Assembly: GCA_958296045.1 (NCBI GenBank)
Contig: CATQHT010000001.1
Span: 620,001 to 684,000 of the forward strand
Length of the DNA: 64,000 bases
Source: Rhodothermales bacterium
GTDB taxonomy: Bacteria; Bacteroidota; Rhodothermia; Rhodothermales; Bin80
Direction of reading: 5' to 3'
In this document: positions 10,068 to 19,082 of the stretch, piece after piece
Layout: each line of letters opens with the position of its first letter
How positions within the stretch are numbered: the first letter of the stretch is position 1
Translations under genes and position numbers: made by a program
Notes under the pieces: generated by a model
What the model was told of the DNA's origin: nothing
The model's input: only the letters and a program-made list of their open reading frames with translations
Database searches by the model: none

Positions 10068-10283
10068 CTAATGAGCACCGAAAATGTTATCGTCCGGGAT
10101 GCCGAGGCTTTCTGCATGGTCGAAGGCAACACCTTCTTCGCCGTTAATGGTGAGGCGGAGGAGGGTCCCGTGGTGTCCAAGAACCCAGGCACGCACGTAC
10201 GTTCTGCATCGGCTCTGTGTACCGATAATATGCGCAACACTCGTTGGCTCAGCGATTATGCTGCATTGCATGTTCAGCGACAA
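10068..10283 (-). CDS. Possible small CDS or 3' remnant
   Basis: A 71-codon frame whose last ~45 codons look coding: mostly C or G at third positions and a protein-like run (HGTLLRLTINGEEGVAF, SLGIPDDNIFG) ending at a TAG stop. The first 20 residues look random, so this may be the 3' end of a degraded gene. A longer overlapping minus-strand frame (9665-10240) and a plus-strand frame (10071-10349) are less protein-like. Function unknown. Confidence 0.3.
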   Translation of the reverse strand: MSLNMQCSIIAEPTSVAHIIGTQSRCRTYVRAWVLGHHGTLLRLTINGEEGVAFDHAESLGIPDDNIFGAH

Positions 10284-10494
10284 TTAGAATTGCACATGGC
10301 GCGACGTTTACGCGGCGTTGAACGTGTTGTATCGGGGCCTTTGCCCTGATGGATGGGCGGCGAGCCTATCGTACGCGCAACACATGTCCGCTCACCCGGA
10401 CGCTGAGCGGCATCCGCCGTTGGATGCTGTGGCGGGTCTGGGGAGTGTACAGAATCGTGCTCGTGAGCTGCATCCGCATGGGTGTTGCGCACCC

Positions 10495-10610
10495 ACGAGT
10501 TCAGGCGAAATTGACCACCGGCCAACTAGGCGGACATGTTAATTTTTCGCCAGCCCTTAGCATAACAAGGCCACGTCAGTTGAGGACATGGGTCGAATTA
10601 AGCAGTTGTT
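10495..10610 (+). mobile_element. Possible left-end remnant of another IS21-like element
   Basis: The stretch contains GGCGAAATTGACCACCGGCC followed by GGACATGTTAATTTTTCG, spaced like IS21 end repeats, then about 50 bases later a short frame MGRIKQLF resembling the first residues of an IstA-type protein before homology stops. No istA body or second end is present. Tentative. Confidence 0.25.
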
Positions 10611-10661
10611 TGTACCGCAGGTAAAGGTGATCCATGCCGACTATGGGAACCTTGGACGCTG

Positions 10662-10931
10662 GTGCATGCCCAAGGCGCTGTGTCTGATTCATCGCCAGCT
10701 CCTGACGATAAGCGGCTGTTTCTTCTGCTGCAGAAGGTAGGGCTGGACGCGGAACAGGCCAACACGTTCGTACAAGAGCTTCGTACCTTGGCTGCCGAGA
10801 ATCTTATCGCTCGCTTCGAGGCCAAGCTAGATGCGCACAACGCAGCGATGACTGCGCGCATCAACATGCTAACGTGGGTGATCGGCGTTGCATTCGCGTT
10901 GCTGCTCGCACTGGATTTCCTGCCAGTGTAG
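10662..10931 (+). CDS. Small coiled-coil protein with C-terminal membrane anchor
   Basis: About 89 residues from GTG at 10662 (another GTG at 10680 is possible). The middle is a charged amphipathic helix (FVQELRTLAAENLIARFEAK, about residues 37-56) followed by DAHNAAMTARINML and a C-terminal hydrophobic segment (IGVAFALLLALDF). This is the organisation of short CCDC90/DUF1640-like tail-anchored coiled-coil proteins often found next to mobile or accessory genes. Role unknown. A longer minus-strand frame overlaps it but lacks any protein-like pattern. Confidence 0.5.
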   Translation: MHAQGAVSDSSPAPDDKRLFLLLQKVGLDAEQANTFVQELRTLAAENLIARFEAKLDAHNAAMTARINMLTWVIGVAFALLLALDFLPV

Positions 10932-12136
10932 CGCACCGGAGACGCGGGGCTCGGCAGTGTAGCATTGAAGACGCAGCGCACATCCGTGCGGATCTAAGGA
11001 GCGATAGCGGCAAAGGAGTCGCTCAAAAAGGATTGGGATTCTAGACTACACCTCTTCGATGAGTGTCTTCATGCCGTAAGGAGCACGGTCCGCTCCAGTT
11101 TACAGCAGAGGCAGCACGCCAACGACTGGCCCGATGATCAGATTTAGCAAGGTCAGGCCGATGCTGACTGCCTATGTTAGCTTATTCATAGGGGTAGTTA
11201 TCGATTCCGCCTTGAATTCAACATCGATGATCTGCTGAAAAAGCAAGTAGGCATCCCGTCCATAGGCTTCGCTCCTCACTAGAGCATCTTACAGGGGGTG
11301 CTAGGTCACCGGTGCCAACCTCACGGTCCGCCCAAGACCCACGGAATAACACCCTTAGATAAGATCCACTCCTGCGAGGCACCAGGTCATCAGTGCCAGC
11401 CTTATGCTACGCGCCGAGGCCGGACCCTAGTGCTGCCTTGGACTAACAAGTGCTCGTTGACAATTTACCCAGACATATCATTGATCCGTCTGGATGGATC
11501 GTGCTACTGCTGGCGTAGCGCCTACGGAGCCGGGGAGGTTGGTGAGCCAATGCCATTCTGGACGTGTTCGTAATGCGTTCCGTGCTGCAGACTGCGATAG
11601 GATGCACCGTTTACGAGGGATTGCGCAATCCCCCTTGGGAAACGTAATGCTAGCCATCCGCGGCCTTTGGTATCAAATCAGCGCCTAATCTGCGGTAGCC
11701 ATTTATTGCGTACATCGCGGAGTGGATATCAGCGTTCAGAGGCTGCAAACCGAGGGCGGGAAGTGTCGGTCCTGGTCCTATCCGCCGATTGGACGAGCTG
11801 ATTCTCGGAAAGGGATCGCTGCGCACCCACTTGTTCTTGTGAGAACATGCTAGAGCTTGGCCCCAGATTCGCGGACAGTCGGCCATCCTGCCCGCCAGCC
11901 TCGTCCTGGGGCCGTACCAGCGGACTAGGAGCCACTGGCACTGCCAGCACCAGGACTCGGAATTCAATGCGCATGCGCGGTCAGCCCTGTAACAGCCACG
12001 CGGCAATCGTAGGTGCGGCAGTGCACACTGTAATCAACATCCAGGCATCGCCCACTGCCCAATCCCGCAAACTATCGGGCGCAGGATTCGTTGTGACCTC
12101 AGTAGTGAGAGTGATTAACAGATCATCGAGTAGACA
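10932..12136. other. Decayed region with a probable small membrane-protein pseudogene
   Basis: No intact gene. On the minus strand at about 11280-11049 a coding-like string reads VEFKAESITTPMNKL, stop, AVSIGLTLLNLIIGPVVGV, stop, which looks like a short membrane protein broken by nonsense codons. Around 11297-11410 two diverged ~30-base stretches (GGTCACCGGTGCCAACCT and GGTCATCAGTGCCAGCCT) suggest an old duplication. The remainder up to the HD gene shows no feature I can support. Confidence 0.35.
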
Positions 12137-12139
12137 GTG

Positions 12140-13429
12140 ATGCGGGCTGCAGCAAGCATGGTGCTCTCCGATCCAGTCCACGGGTTCATCAGTGTGCCAA
12201 GGGGCGTGATTGATGTGCTCCTGCATACGCCACACGTGCAGCGCCTGCGCAGAATCCGGCAGCTAGGCGTCGGCTTCCTGGTATTTCCAGGTGCCGAGCA
12301 CTCCAGGTTCACGCACGCGATCGGTGCGATGGCGCTGATGCGCAAGACGCTGGACATCCTTGCCAACAAAGGTACGCCTGTGTCGGAAGAAGAAAAGCTG
12401 GCCGCTATGGCCGCTGCCCTACTGCACGACGTCGGGCATGCTCCGTTTTCTCACTCGTTCGAGTATTGCCTCATACCCGGTGTCGCGCACGAGGCCATCA
12501 CTGCCGCGCTTATCGGCTCGCTGGCCCAGGAGATTGGACCGCCGCTGGACTTAGCTCTGGCTATGTTTGAGGGTTCGTATGAGCGGTCGTTTTTTCATGA
12601 CCTGATTTCAAGCCAGCTCGACATGGACCGGCTTGACTATCTGCGCCGCGACTCTCACTTCACCGGAGTCATCGAAGGCCGAATTGGTGTCGAAAGGATC
12701 CTGCGCACAATGTGCGTGCATCCGAAGAGCGGTGGCCCCGGCTCCCATGTCGCTGTGGAATGGAAGGGCGTATACGCCGTGGAAAACATGCTGATCACGC
12801 GCCACCTGATGTACTGGCAGGTGTACTTGCACAAGGCTGTCGTCGCTGGGGATCAGCTGCTGAGTGCAGTGGTCCGGCGGGTCCGCCAGTGCGTGGCCGA
12901 GGACAATACCGGTGCCCTACATGGTATGACCCCGGCGCTGGCCTACTTCATGGAACGGTCACTGGATGCATCCGCCACTGATGACGCTGATGTGCTGGAC
13001 GCTTTTCTTCGGCTGGACGACTCAGATGTGGTCAGCAGTCTAAAGAGCTGGCAACGCAGCACCGACAAGGTTCTGGCGGACCTTGCGCGGCGTTTCCTGC
13101 GGCGAGACATGCCGCGCTGCACATTCCTGGATGCCCCACCCACTTCAAGTGCCGTCCATGAATGGCAGGACCAAGTCGCTTTGTGGCTTTGCGCAACAGG
13201 TCTGTCTTTGCCTGAGCACGCTGCTCAGGATGTGGGGTATTACCTGACGACGGATTGTGCGCGCGGCGCGGCGTACCCGCTGGGCGCCGGACCCATTCGG
13301 GTGTTGACCCGGGACGGACAGCTGCGAGAGCTGTCCGCCGTGGCGGATACGCCTGCCCTTAAGGCCTTAACATCCATAGTAGAAAAGCCGTTCGTATGCT
13401 GCCCGAAAGGGATCAGCCTTGTCCGTTAA
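12140..13429 (+). CDS. HD-domain phosphohydrolase (dGTPase/SAMHD1-like)
   Basis: 429 residues. The opening SDPVHGFISVP is characteristic of the stand-alone HD phosphohydrolase group related to dNTP triphosphohydrolases. Metal ligands are visible: H59 in SRFTHAIG, H96-D97 in HDVGHAPFSH (with H100 and H105), and the distal Asp in SSQLDMDRLDYLRRDS around 161-163. The family hydrolyses dNTPs or related phosphorylated nucleotides; the substrate of this member is unknown. Start: GTG at 12137 and ATG at 12140 are adjacent, and another ATG lies at 12158; I use 12140. It stands alone, with decayed DNA upstream and an IS downstream. Because SAMHD1-like enzymes can limit phage by dNTP depletion, a defence role is conceivable but unproven. 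Confidence 0.88.
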   Translation: MRAAASMVLSDPVHGFISVPRGVIDVLLHTPHVQRLRRIRQLGVGFLVFPGAEHSRFTHAIGAMALMRKTLDILANKGTPVSEEEKLAAMAAALLHDVGHAPFSHSFEYCLIPGVAHEAITAALIGSLAQEIGPPLDLALAMFEGSYERSFFHDLISSQLDMDRLDYLRRDSHFTGVIEGRIGVERILRTMCVHPKSGGPGSHVAVEWKGVYAVENMLITRHLMYWQVYLHKAVVAGDQLLSAVVRRVRQCVAEDNTGALHGMTPALAYFMERSLDASATDDADVLDAFLRLDDSDVVSSLKSWQRSTDKVLADLARRFLRRDMPRCTFLDAPPTSSAVHEWQDQVALWLCATGLSLPEHAAQDVGYYLTTDCARGAAYPLGAGPIRVLTRDGQLRELSAVADTPALKALTSIVEKPFVCCPKGISLVR

Positions 13430-13823
13430 GCACTCAGCGGGTGGATCAAGAACGTTCTCGACTTTCGCCGATTCAGTGTTCGGGGCCAGGAAAAAGTCAG
13501 CGGCGAGTGGAATGTGATCTGCTTTTGCCTCAATCTGAGGCGTTTACATTCGATGAATCTAGTACTTACATGAGTAATATAGGATATAGTAGCTATATTC
13601 TACTACACATAACAGACATGTCGACGAAAATAGATCCGTTCGTTGTCATTCCCGTACCATTCCGGTGCCATGCTGGTCAGCAACGGAATTGCTCGAACTG
13701 TAGTGTTTTCTGCGGCGCAGCCTCCTAGGTGGTAAGCTCGGTCATTACTGGGCCGTGGGGTGCACTACGTTGCACCCAGCACGTTCGCGGATCCAGCGGA
13801 GCATCTCAGGGACACCGGCACGC
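13430..13823. other. Intergenic between HD gene and IS21-A copy 1
   Basis: About 390 bases with no gene. A small AT-rich inverted repeat, GATATAG-TAG-CTATATTC, is at about 13583-13601. No promoter or terminator can be argued. Confidence 0.4.
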
Positions 13824-14006
13824 TGCAAATTCCGATGGAAGTGCGCCACCGATTCCGGAGCAAGTGCGCCACGTACATGCACATGTGTGCATGGTAGTTG
13901 TTGGGGCTGTTGGAGCTGGTTTGATCGGGGGTATAATGTCGTGTAGAAGGTCCCCTTGTCATCGTTATTCTGGGTCTTTGTTTAATCAGACAAGAGGCCC
14001 AGAGCC

Positions 14007-15587
14007 ATGGCAACCCATCGTATTCCCATGAAGAGAGTCAAGCGCATTTTGGTGCTTTACTTTGAGCGATCCTACTCTGAGCGCCGCATCGCTCAGCATG
14101 TAGGAGTTGGTCGTCGTACGGTATCTCGCACGCTTTCGCGGTTGAAGCTGTCGGGATTGACCTGGGCGCAGTGCAAGGAGTTGAGCGATATCGATCTGGA
14201 GAACAAGCTTCACGGCTCGTCTGCGCCGCAGCGCGCCACGGATCGTCCATTACCGGACTGGGATAAGGTTCACCGGCAGTGGCTGGAGTTCTCGTATTTG
14301 ACGCTGCGAATGCTATGGCTCGAGTACAAGGAGGAGCATCCGAATGGCTTGGAGTACAGTCAGTTCTGCAAGCGGTATGGTGACTGGCGCAGGAGCGATC
14401 CGAGCGTGGACATGCGCCTGGAGCATCGGGCGGGCGACAAGCTTTTCATAGACTACTCGGGCAAGCGGCCGTCGCTTATTGACCCGTCAACGGGCAAGGC
14501 GCGCGAGGTGGAGCTGTTCGTAGCAGCGCTGGGCGCTTCGCATTACGTCTATGCGGAGGCCACGCTGACGCAGAAGCAGAAGGACGTGTGTATGTCGCTT
14601 CGCCGCTGCCTGGAGGCGTTAGGGGGCGTTCCCCGCATGGTGGTGCCCGACAACATGAAGACGGCCGTAGCCCGCGTGCACCGGGGCGACGTACCGAAGA
14701 TCAACGCCAAATTTCAGGAGCTGGCCGATCATTACGACTGTGCTGTGGTGCCTGCTCGTCCACGACATCCACAGGACAAAGCTATCGCGGAGAAGTCGAT
14801 TCAGCTTGTTCAGAGGCAGATCTTAGCACGGCTTCGGCATGAGCGCTTTCTGAGTCTTGCCGATCTTAACACCGCCATACAACGCTTGTTGGTGGACCTC
14901 AATGCCCGGCCCTTCCAGAAGAAGAAGGGCAGCCGTCAGAGCTGGTTTGAAGAGGTGGACAAGCCGGCCCTGCGTCCGTTACCGCCAACGCCCTATCGTT
15001 ATTCGGAATGGACTAGCAAGCGGAAGGTGCAGACCAATTATCATGTGGCGATCCAAAACGCCTACTACAGCGTGCCCTATAAGTACGCTGGACGCACGGT
15101 GTACGCGCTGGTGGGCGAGAATACGGTACAGATCTTCCTTGATAAGGAGGATGATATGGGTATTGCCTCGCATCCCCGCTCCCCCTGGAAAGGGGATTAC
15201 GTGACGATAGAGGACTACATGGCCTCTCATCACCGCGCGTACAGCTCTTGGACACCGGAGCGATTCATACGCTGGGCCGTCACATTCGGGCCCAACATGC
15301 AGACGCTTATTGAAGCGAACTTCGGCCGTTTCCGCATCCCCGAGCAGTGCTACGTGCGTTGCAGAAGCCTGCTGAACCTAGCTAAGAAGCATGGCGCACC
15401 AGTCATGGAGCAGGCCGCTGAGGAGGCGCTCGAGCGCGGAAGGCTCAGCTATCCCGCGGTCAAAGAAATCATTAACCAGATTGTTCGCAAACGCGGCACC
15501 AAGCAGCACCGCACCGTGGATCACGACAACATTCGCGGCGCCACCTATTACGGCTCCGCATCAACCCAAGGAGGAGACCCATGTTAA
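14007..15587 (+). CDS. istA: IstA transposase of IS21-A copy 1
   Basis: 526 residues. The N-terminal helix-turn-helix (RIAQHVGVGRRTVSRTLSR) is followed by an rve integrase core with D149 (FIDYSG), D215 (VVPDNMKT) and E262 as likely catalytic residues, and a C-terminal domain with YSVPYKYAGRTVYA. The IS21 hallmark HDNIRGATYY lies just before the stop. The start ATG at 14007 follows GAGGCCCAGAGCC. istB starts 6 bases before the istA stop. The frame is intact, unlike copy 2. Confidence 0.93.
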   Translation: MATHRIPMKRVKRILVLYFERSYSERRIAQHVGVGRRTVSRTLSRLKLSGLTWAQCKELSDIDLENKLHGSSAPQRATDRPLPDWDKVHRQWLEFSYLTLRMLWLEYKEEHPNGLEYSQFCKRYGDWRRSDPSVDMRLEHRAGDKLFIDYSGKRPSLIDPSTGKAREVELFVAALGASHYVYAEATLTQKQKDVCMSLRRCLEALGGVPRMVVPDNMKTAVARVHRGDVPKINAKFQELADHYDCAVVPARPRHPQDKAIAEKSIQLVQRQILARLRHERFLSLADLNTAIQRLLVDLNARPFQKKKGSRQSWFEEVDKPALRPLPPTPYRYSEWTSKRKVQTNYHVAIQNAYYSVPYKYAGRTVYALVGENTVQIFLDKEDDMGIASHPRSPWKGDYVTIEDYMASHHRAYSSWTPERFIRWAVTFGPNMQTLIEANFGRFRIPEQCYVRCRSLLNLAKKHGAPVMEQAAEEALERGRLSYPAVKEIINQIVRKRGTKQHRTVDHDNIRGATYYGSASTQGGDPC

Positions 15588-16339
15588 TCCATCCCATCGT
15601 AGCTAAGCTTGAACACATGCGCCTGGTTGGCATGGCCAGCGCTTTGCGAGATCAGCTCGTGACCCCAGATATGGCCGAGTTCGACTTTGAGGAACGCCTG
15701 GGACTGATGGTCGATGCCGAGATGGCACGGCGCGAATCACGTCGCTTGAATCTGAGACTCGGGCGCGCTAAGCTAAAGTGTCAAGCAAGTATGGCCGACG
15801 TCGACTACGGAAAGGGGCGTGGCCTCAGCAAACGACTCATGCTGCATCTGGCCAGCTGTCAGTGGATTCAGCGGCATGAAAATGTCATCATTACCGGCGC
15901 GACAGGCACGGGCAAGATCTACTTGGCCTGTGCGCTGGCTCATAAGGCATGCCTAGAAAACTACCGCGCACAATACCACCGCCTTTCGCGACTCTTACAG
16001 GATATGCACCTCGGGCGCGCCGATGATACCGATCGGAAACTCCTGCGTAAGATGTCAAAGATCGATGTATTGATCACCGACGACTGGGGTACCAGCGAAG
16101 TGAACGTCACGCAACAACGCTACCTCCTGGAGCTGTGCGACGACCGATACCAGAGTCGGTCCACCATCGCGACCAGCCAAGTCCCCGTGGAACAATGGCA
16201 CGACACCATGGAAGATCCTACCTTGGCCGATGCCATCCTTGACCGACTGGTTCACAATGCACACCACATCTCACTCAAGGGTGAATCCATGCGCAAAACA
16301 CACGCCCTGCGGAGCATCAAACCCTACGACCAGGCATGA
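15581..16339 (+). CDS. istB: IstB helper ATPase of IS21-A copy 1, with altered P-loop
   Basis: 252 residues, preceded by an AGGAGGAG ribosome binding site at about 15569-15576, with IstB motifs LITDDWG (Walker B) and [20 protein letters not shown]. The Walker A reads GATGTGKI at residues 106-113: the Ser/Thr that coordinates Mg-ATP is Ile (ATC at 15917-15919), whereas IS21-B and -C have GPTGVGKS. A single base change from AGC would explain it. The protein is otherwise full length, so this copy of the element may be impaired. Copy 2 retains only the last ~75 codons. Confidence 0.9.
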   Translation: MLIHPIVAKLEHMRLVGMASALRDQLVTPDMAEFDFEERLGLMVDAEMARRESRRLNLRLGRAKLKCQASMADVDYGKGRGLSKRLMLHLASCQWIQRHENVIITGATGTGKIYLACALAHKACLENYRAQYHRLSRLLQDMHLGRADDTDRKLLRKMSKIDVLITDDWGTSEVNVTQQRYLLELCDDRYQSRSTIATSQVPVEQWHDTMEDPTLADAILDRLVHNAHHISLKGESMRKTHALRSIKPYDQA

Positions 16340-16441
16340 CACATACACATGTGTGCAAAGGCCGATTTCGTGCCCCTGACGCAAGACGTAGGGTGGCGCG
16401 CTTGAAGCCGGAATTGGTGGCGCAGTGGATCGGAATAGGCA

Positions 16442-17040
16442 CGCCGTTCGGCTTTTTACACGAGCGCTGTATCCAGAGCACCAAATGGATACGGGTACAG
16501 AACAAGAAAACACGTCGCTACGAAGAGCACTGCTATCGCTGGATGTCCGATCTGCCGATTCGGAACACGGACGATGCCGTACACGGCACATGGGTGGAAA
16601 TGACCGTGCGGGTACGCCAAAAGCAGGGCACCTACAAGCGGACCTTCTACACGACGTTTTTCACCAGCCTGACGGTAACGAAGCACAATGTGCAGGAGGT
16701 TGCTCATTGTGGGCGGGCGCGCTGGAAGATCGAGAACGAGTGTTTCAACTGTATCGCACGACACGGACAGAACTTCAAACATAACTTCGGGCATGGCAAG
16801 AATGGGCTGGCAAACCTGTTAGCCACCCTCAACCTGTTGGCGTTTGCCCTGCATACGATGCTCGACCAGGTAGAAGGGTTGTGGAAGCAATGCCGAGCAT
16901 CCTACCAGGTGCGGCGCGCTTTCTTTGAGGCGTTGCGGGCGCGAACGAATGACTATCCTATTCCCGACTGGCGAAGTCTCTGGGAAGGCATGCTGTACCG
17001 TCGTTCGCCTCCGCTGGCGCCTTCCGCTGCCAGAGCCTAA
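16442..17040 (+). pseudogene. C-terminal part of a DDE transposase (IS4/ISNCY-like), truncated by IS21-A
   Basis: The first ~36 codons of the open frame (16336-16441) are IS21-A terminal sequence; from 16442 a transposase C-terminus follows: RYEEHCYRWMSDLPIRNTDD, GRARWKIENECFN and HNFGHGKNGLANLLATLNLL. The KIENE...HNFGHG signature is typical of a DDE transposase group often labelled ISNCY/IS4-like. The N-terminal half is missing, and the left flank of IS21-A copy 1 does not supply it. The 3' end appears natural (stop at 17038-17040). Confidence 0.8.
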
Positions 17041-17535
17041 ACGACGGTATGCGATAAACAGGATAACCGGGAATTCCAGAGGCCTGGAAAGCCGTGGTGT
17101 GTCTTGGGCGGATTGATGGCGCCCCAAATGTAGCTTCTCCTGCCCGTTTCCGTCCACCAACCGACTATCTCACAGCCCGCGTGCGCGTAGCCTACCGCAA
17201 AACACGATCCGTTCCCCCACCGAACGCCCCAAATTTAGAATCGCTGGTAAGGTCCTCAGGGGGTTGCTCGGTGTTCTGGAAGCGGACGATGCCGACCGGG
17301 GGACGCGGGTCCACGCAGGGTTCGTGGCTATGGTGATCGAAGCGTTCACGCGGCCAGGATCACGGGGGCAAGCTGAATGAGTTGGGGAAGCTGGTTCAGG
17401 TATCGGATCTGAGTCAGAGGCTGCGGCGGGCTGGGGTCGGGATAGGGTGAGTTCGTGCTCGTGGAGAGGTCGAATGAACACCTGAGGAGCGCACGGGCCT
17501 TGATGGAGAAGATGGTGGGGTAAAGGTGCGGGACT
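17041..17535. other. Intergenic, no clear feature
   Basis: About 495 bases, probably including the right end of the truncated DDE element. A short plus-strand run near 17250-17340 (GVLEADDADRGTRVHAGF) looks mildly coding, but there is no start or family. Nothing else supported. Confidence 0.35.
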
Positions 17536-17736
17536 CTATCCTTGCTGACCCTTCCGGACGATTGACTGTCCAGAGCTGCGGACAGGCTTGCCCCCCAGCG
17601 CGGGTTCCAGCCGGTAGCCACCCACTTTGATCCCTACCTCCGCGAGCTGTTTCACGGCCTGCTGGCTTCGATCAATTGCCGTTCGATCAATTCCCGGGTT
17701 TTTCTTGAGAATCCTTGCCAAGTCATCCTTTTCCAT
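17536..17736 (-). CDS. Small protein encoded next to SDH-type protease
   Basis: 66 residues (MEKDDLARILKKNPGIDRTA at the N-terminus), charged, without signal or membrane segment, starting 22 bases after the stop of the protease gene and on the same strand, so probably co-transcribed with it. I recall short proteins of this style (ILKKNP motif) beside SDH-family proteases, but I cannot name a family. The sequence looks genuinely coding and the start ATG is unambiguous. Possible roles are adaptor or toxin-antitoxin-like partner; this is speculation. Confidence 0.6.
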   Translation of the reverse strand: MEKDDLARILKKNPGIDRTAIDRSQQAVKQLAEVGIKVGGYRLEPALGGKPVRSSGQSIVRKGQQG

Positions 17737-17758
17737 CCGCAGGCCTCCTGTTTGGGCT

Positions 17759-18624
17759 CTAGAAAAAGTAGAGCGTGTGGACGAAAGATAACAAGCCGTT
17801 TCGCGCCATGTGGTCTCGCAGAAACCAGAAGTAGTCCCAGACGGCTTGCTTGAGCGCTGGGTCGGCGCCGAAGTCCGTGATCTTCAGTGACAGCTCTGCC
17901 TGCAGGGTCTCCATGTCGATTCCTCGACCGTGCGTCAACCACCGCTTCTGGTCGTTCAACTGCGTCGCGATCCAACCGGCTCGCTCTTCCTTCATTTCCT
18001 GAGTGACCTGAATTCCTCGGGTTTCCGTTTCGACCCAGTCCTTGAACTTGTAGCTGGTCAGCCACCGTTTCAGCAGGTTGATCGACAGATTGCGGGCGAG
18101 TTCGAACTGATGGAGTTCCGCCAAATCAAGCTTCTGGAGCAGGACCAACTCCGCGGTCGACAGTGTCTCGCTGCTGCTCTTCTCGATCAGGTTCTCGTAC
18201 TGCGCCAGGTAGGACAGCGCTGGCACGAGACGGTCGTCCAGTTGAAGTTGCGGATCGATCGGCCCCAGACAGGAGTGATAGTCCATCAGGATATCGTCAC
18301 CCGACATGGCCAACACGGTCCCTGCCGACATCGCCCGATCCGGGATTACGAACCTGACCTCCGTGTAGTGGTGTCGAAGCACGCGGACAATCCGCTCAAC
18401 GACCTCGACAATCCCCCGAGCGCGTCGAGGATCACGACCAGATTCGGCCTCCGATCTTCCCTGGCCTCGATCGCGATCTTTACCCGTTGTTCCACTACGG
18501 GCTGCATCGGCGAAATGATGGTGAGTCCGTCGGCATCAAGCATCTGTTCGATGCGCTCAAGACCGACGCTGGCCCACGCGCGGGTACTGTCCTGCGTAGT
18601 CGGTGGCATGGGAACGTTGGACAA
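17759..18624 (-). pseudogene. SDH-family Clp-fold serine proteinase, single-base frameshift
   Basis: Two overlapping minus-strand frames make one protein. The first (ATG 18624) ends in NLVVILDALGG; the second continues IVEVVERIVRVLRHHYTEV, then RFVIPDRAMSAGTVLAMSGD and MDYHSCLGPIDPQ. These are hallmarks of the SDH_sah / SppA-like Clp-fold serine protease family; the Ser in MSAGT is the likely nucleophile. The frames join if a C5 run at 18413-18417 (G5 on the coding strand) had one more base (GGGGGG). About 288 residues would result, the normal family length. Homopolymer loss could be a real mutation, a contingency switch or an assembly error. The small ORF at 17536 follows. Confidence 0.8.
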
Positions 18625-18817
18625 TTCTGATCCTCTCTTTCTCTTCTGTGCTGGTTCAAATCTTCGAATCCCTTCTTCGGGATTGCACCATTTCTAGTTG
18701 GGTTGGAGCGGTCGTTGCGAGGCTACTGCCGTAATGTACGTCATTCTTGGCAATGTGTCACGCTGTTCGCCGATGTTAACTGAATCTTGACTCACCTCTT
18801 TCGCGTTGCCTCGCGTT

Positions 18818-19075
18818 TACTCAATGACGCCTATCAACGCCATCCCGAACGCTTCCCACGAGGCGCTCCAAGAGTCCCCAGACCTCCTAAACGAGCATGG
18901 ATTAACCCACCAGCATGAGATGACCACCGTAACCAACAAGGCAATGACGCAACGCCAAAACCAGCCGCCTGCAGCGGCCGCACGGCCCAACATGCTCGCC
19001 GTTACGATACACTATTTGAAACCGCAATCTGTACCAAAACCGTTTGCACACTCCGCCGGTGAGCTTCTCAAGTTG
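18818..19075 (+). pseudogene. IS3-family orfB C-terminal remnant
   Basis: In one frame the sequence reads NDAYQRHPERFPRGAPRVPR and then AWINPPA, the conserved tail of IS3-family OrfB transposases (AYxxHPERFxxGxP...WINPP), followed by a degraded stretch with stops. It matches the segment at 52597-52850 at the nucleotide level. It borders the 3' end of the AAA ATPase gene at 19083. Confidence 0.7.
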
Positions 19076-19082
19076 CGTCGCA

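Larger units (their letters stand above)
13824..16441 (+). mobile_element. IS21-family element 'A', copy 1 (2618 bp)
   Basis: Ends deduced from matching inverted termini: left TGCAAATTCCGAT...GTGCGCCACC, right (inward) TGCCTATTCCGAT...CTGCGCCACC, each followed by a second ATTCCGG / GCGCCAC unit. A palindrome-like CACATGTGTGCA lies inside both ends (about 13880-13891 and 16346-16357). It carries istA and istB. No convincing target duplication is seen (only CGC is shared), and the right flank is a transposase remnant absent from the left flank, so one side has probably been rearranged. Copy 2 is at 21705-26729. Confidence 0.82.

Noticed and set aside
9665-10240. 191-codon minus-strand frame
   Set aside because: Ser/Arg/Thr-rich with no motif; a different frame in part of it looks more coding.
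13575-13610. AT-rich inverted repeat as a terminator or operator
   Set aside because: Short stem, no T-run, no adjacent gene in a sensible position.
13729-13823. N-terminal half of the DDE transposase to the left of IS21-A copy 1
   Set aside because: The left flank does not contain transposase motifs and has an in-frame stop; only a 3-base match (CGC) could be a duplication.
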